Source: Polyangiaceae bacterium
GTDB taxonomy: Bacteria > Myxococcota_A > Polyangia > Polyangiales > Polyangiaceae
Direction: 5' to 3'
NCBI GenBank assembly: GCA_023150915.1
Contig: JAKLKA010000075.1
Span: 1-33,244, forward strand
DNA: 33,244 nt
Below are positions 32,724 through 33,244 of this stretch, in pieces. A program made the translations under genes and the position numbers. The stretch's first letter is position 1, and the number at the start of each line of letters is the position of its first letter. Under the pieces are notes generated by a model that saw only the letters and a program-made list of their open reading frames with translations, had not been told where the DNA came from and searched no databases.

Positions 32724-33104
32724 GCACGGCTCGGCGCCGCCCCATCCCCGCCCGGAAGTCGGGCCGGACGGTTGCGAAAAGGGACGCGTCTTCGACCACG
32801 CCGCCTCGCGAGCCGGCGAGCCCATGACGCTGCCGCTGCCACAGACCACGGACGGCAATCCGGCGCGCCCCTTCCGTCGGGGGCGCGCCAGCAGCGTCTC
32901 TACGAAAAAGAGCATCGACGCAAAGGATCTTGTTGACGCGTTTCAGAGCGACTCGCGCGCACACTGCGTCGATCGCCGAACAGTTGGCCTGCGCGCGCAT
33001 GACGTCGAGCGCTCACTCGGTTTCGCGCGCGCGACGACTTTCGACGCGTCCGGGTGCTCGAAACGCGCTCCATGTGTCAGCGGTGAGGACAAAAAATCAC
33101 GTGC
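32724..33104. other. Divergent intergenic region before the HNH endonuclease gene
   Basis: No credible gene is seen. A perfect 10-nt inverted repeat, GGCGCGCCCC (32862-32871) and GGGGCGCGCC (32880-32889), forms a stable hairpin that could insulate the divergent units. AT-richer patches near 32915-32940 and 33088-33100 stand out from the GC-rich background and may hold promoter elements for the gene at 33118. Confidence 0.4.
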
Positions 33105-33110
33105 TATGCG
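33105..33110 (+). promoter_or_regulatory. Possible start-proximal -10 box of the HNH gene
   Basis: TATGCG lies 7 nt before the ATG at 33118, in the context GTGCTATGCG, similar to GTGCTATCTT before the antitoxin. The last base does not fit TANNNT, so this is the weakest member of the group. Confidence 0.2.
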
Positions 33111-33117
33111 AAGAGTC

Positions 33118-33244
33118 ATGCAAGCGCTCTCCTCGGTCTCCGATCGTGATCTCCGCCAGCGCCTCTCTGCTGCTGTCAGCAGCGAGCGCCTCGCCTCTGC
33201 AGACGTCATCTTCCACCTGGCCGAGCTCGACCGCCGCAAGCTCT
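33118..33244 (+). CDS. HNH endonuclease family protein, 5' end (partial)
   Basis: The frame is open from ATG 33118 to the end of the window (42 residues). It reads LSSVSDRDLRQRLSAAV, SSERLASADVIFHLAELDRRKL, which resembles the N-terminal helical region of the many HNH endonuclease-domain proteins in Polyangia (LSD..L...L..LV..ER......L.HLAE.D.R.L). The HNH motif itself would lie beyond the window, so the assignment depends on the N-terminus alone. An in-frame ATG at 33106 would add four residues. Confidence 0.6.
   Translation, partial: MQALSSVSDRDLRQRLSAAVSSERLASADVIFHLAELDRRKL

Noticed and set aside
32721-32915. Minus-strand 64-codon frame starting MLFFVETLLARP upstream of the Cys-repeat lipoprotein
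   Set aside because: It spans a perfect hairpin and the likely promoter of the lipoprotein gene, with no homology signal or ribosome site.

Overview
The window is very GC-rich DNA with dense genes, and it reads as a chromosomal segment of a myxobacterium (Myxococcota, most likely class Polyangia). The evidence is a secreted protein ending in a MYXO-CTERM-type sorting tail (2932-5106), many Gly/Ser-linker and Cys-repeat lipoproteins, two membrane-anchored Ser/Thr kinases, VIT/vWA proteins with an AgmX/PglI-type TonB-like domain, and the start of an HNH endonuclease of a kind common in these genomes. I see no tRNA, rRNA, CRISPR array or insertion sequence.

Layout. 1-2776: end of an unknown gene, a cysteine-poor FmdB-like small protein, an aldehyde:ferredoxin oxidoreductase (AOR) and an overlapping MoaD/ThiS-like sulfur carrier. 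2932-5106: a MYXO-CTERM surface protein behind a good candidate sigma-54 promoter; its 3' end overlaps a convergent GAF-GAF hybrid histidine kinase (5053-7296, minus). 7765-10891: a short-chain dehydrogenase, a radical SAM/SPASM enzyme that continues into a lipoprotein-like proline-rich repeat tail, and an OmpR-type regulator with a degenerate receiver. 10976-13238: three overlapping tandem lipoprotein genes, the last with a doubtful 3' end. 13189-15220: a toxin-antitoxin pair, then an RHS remnant whose core carries a nonsense codon but whose HNH toxin tip and overlapping immunity gene look intact.

15781-24496: two overlapping giant genes sharing a FecR-like / VIT / vWA / AgmX-like / helical-repeat architecture, one a lipoprotein and the other membrane-anchored. 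24504-29781 (minus): a likely four-gene run of papain-like protease with glycine zipper and LGFP repeats, LamG lipoprotein, Ser/Thr kinase and TPR-PEGA membrane protein. 29835-31493: a divergent zinc-ribbon Ser/Thr kinase. 31494-32708 (minus): a 45-residue-repeat lipoprotein. 33118 to the end: start of an HNH endonuclease.

The most interesting points are: the radical SAM enzyme fused to what looks like a complete lipoprotein carrying three PPVxxxY repeats, which could be its own substrate; the paired FecR-VIT-vWA-TonB-like proteins; the protease/lipoprotein/kinase/PEGA operon; the orphan RHS toxin/immunity tip; and a repeated arrangement in which a TANNNT-like -10 box lies only 6-9 nt before the start codon, suggesting leaderless transcripts.
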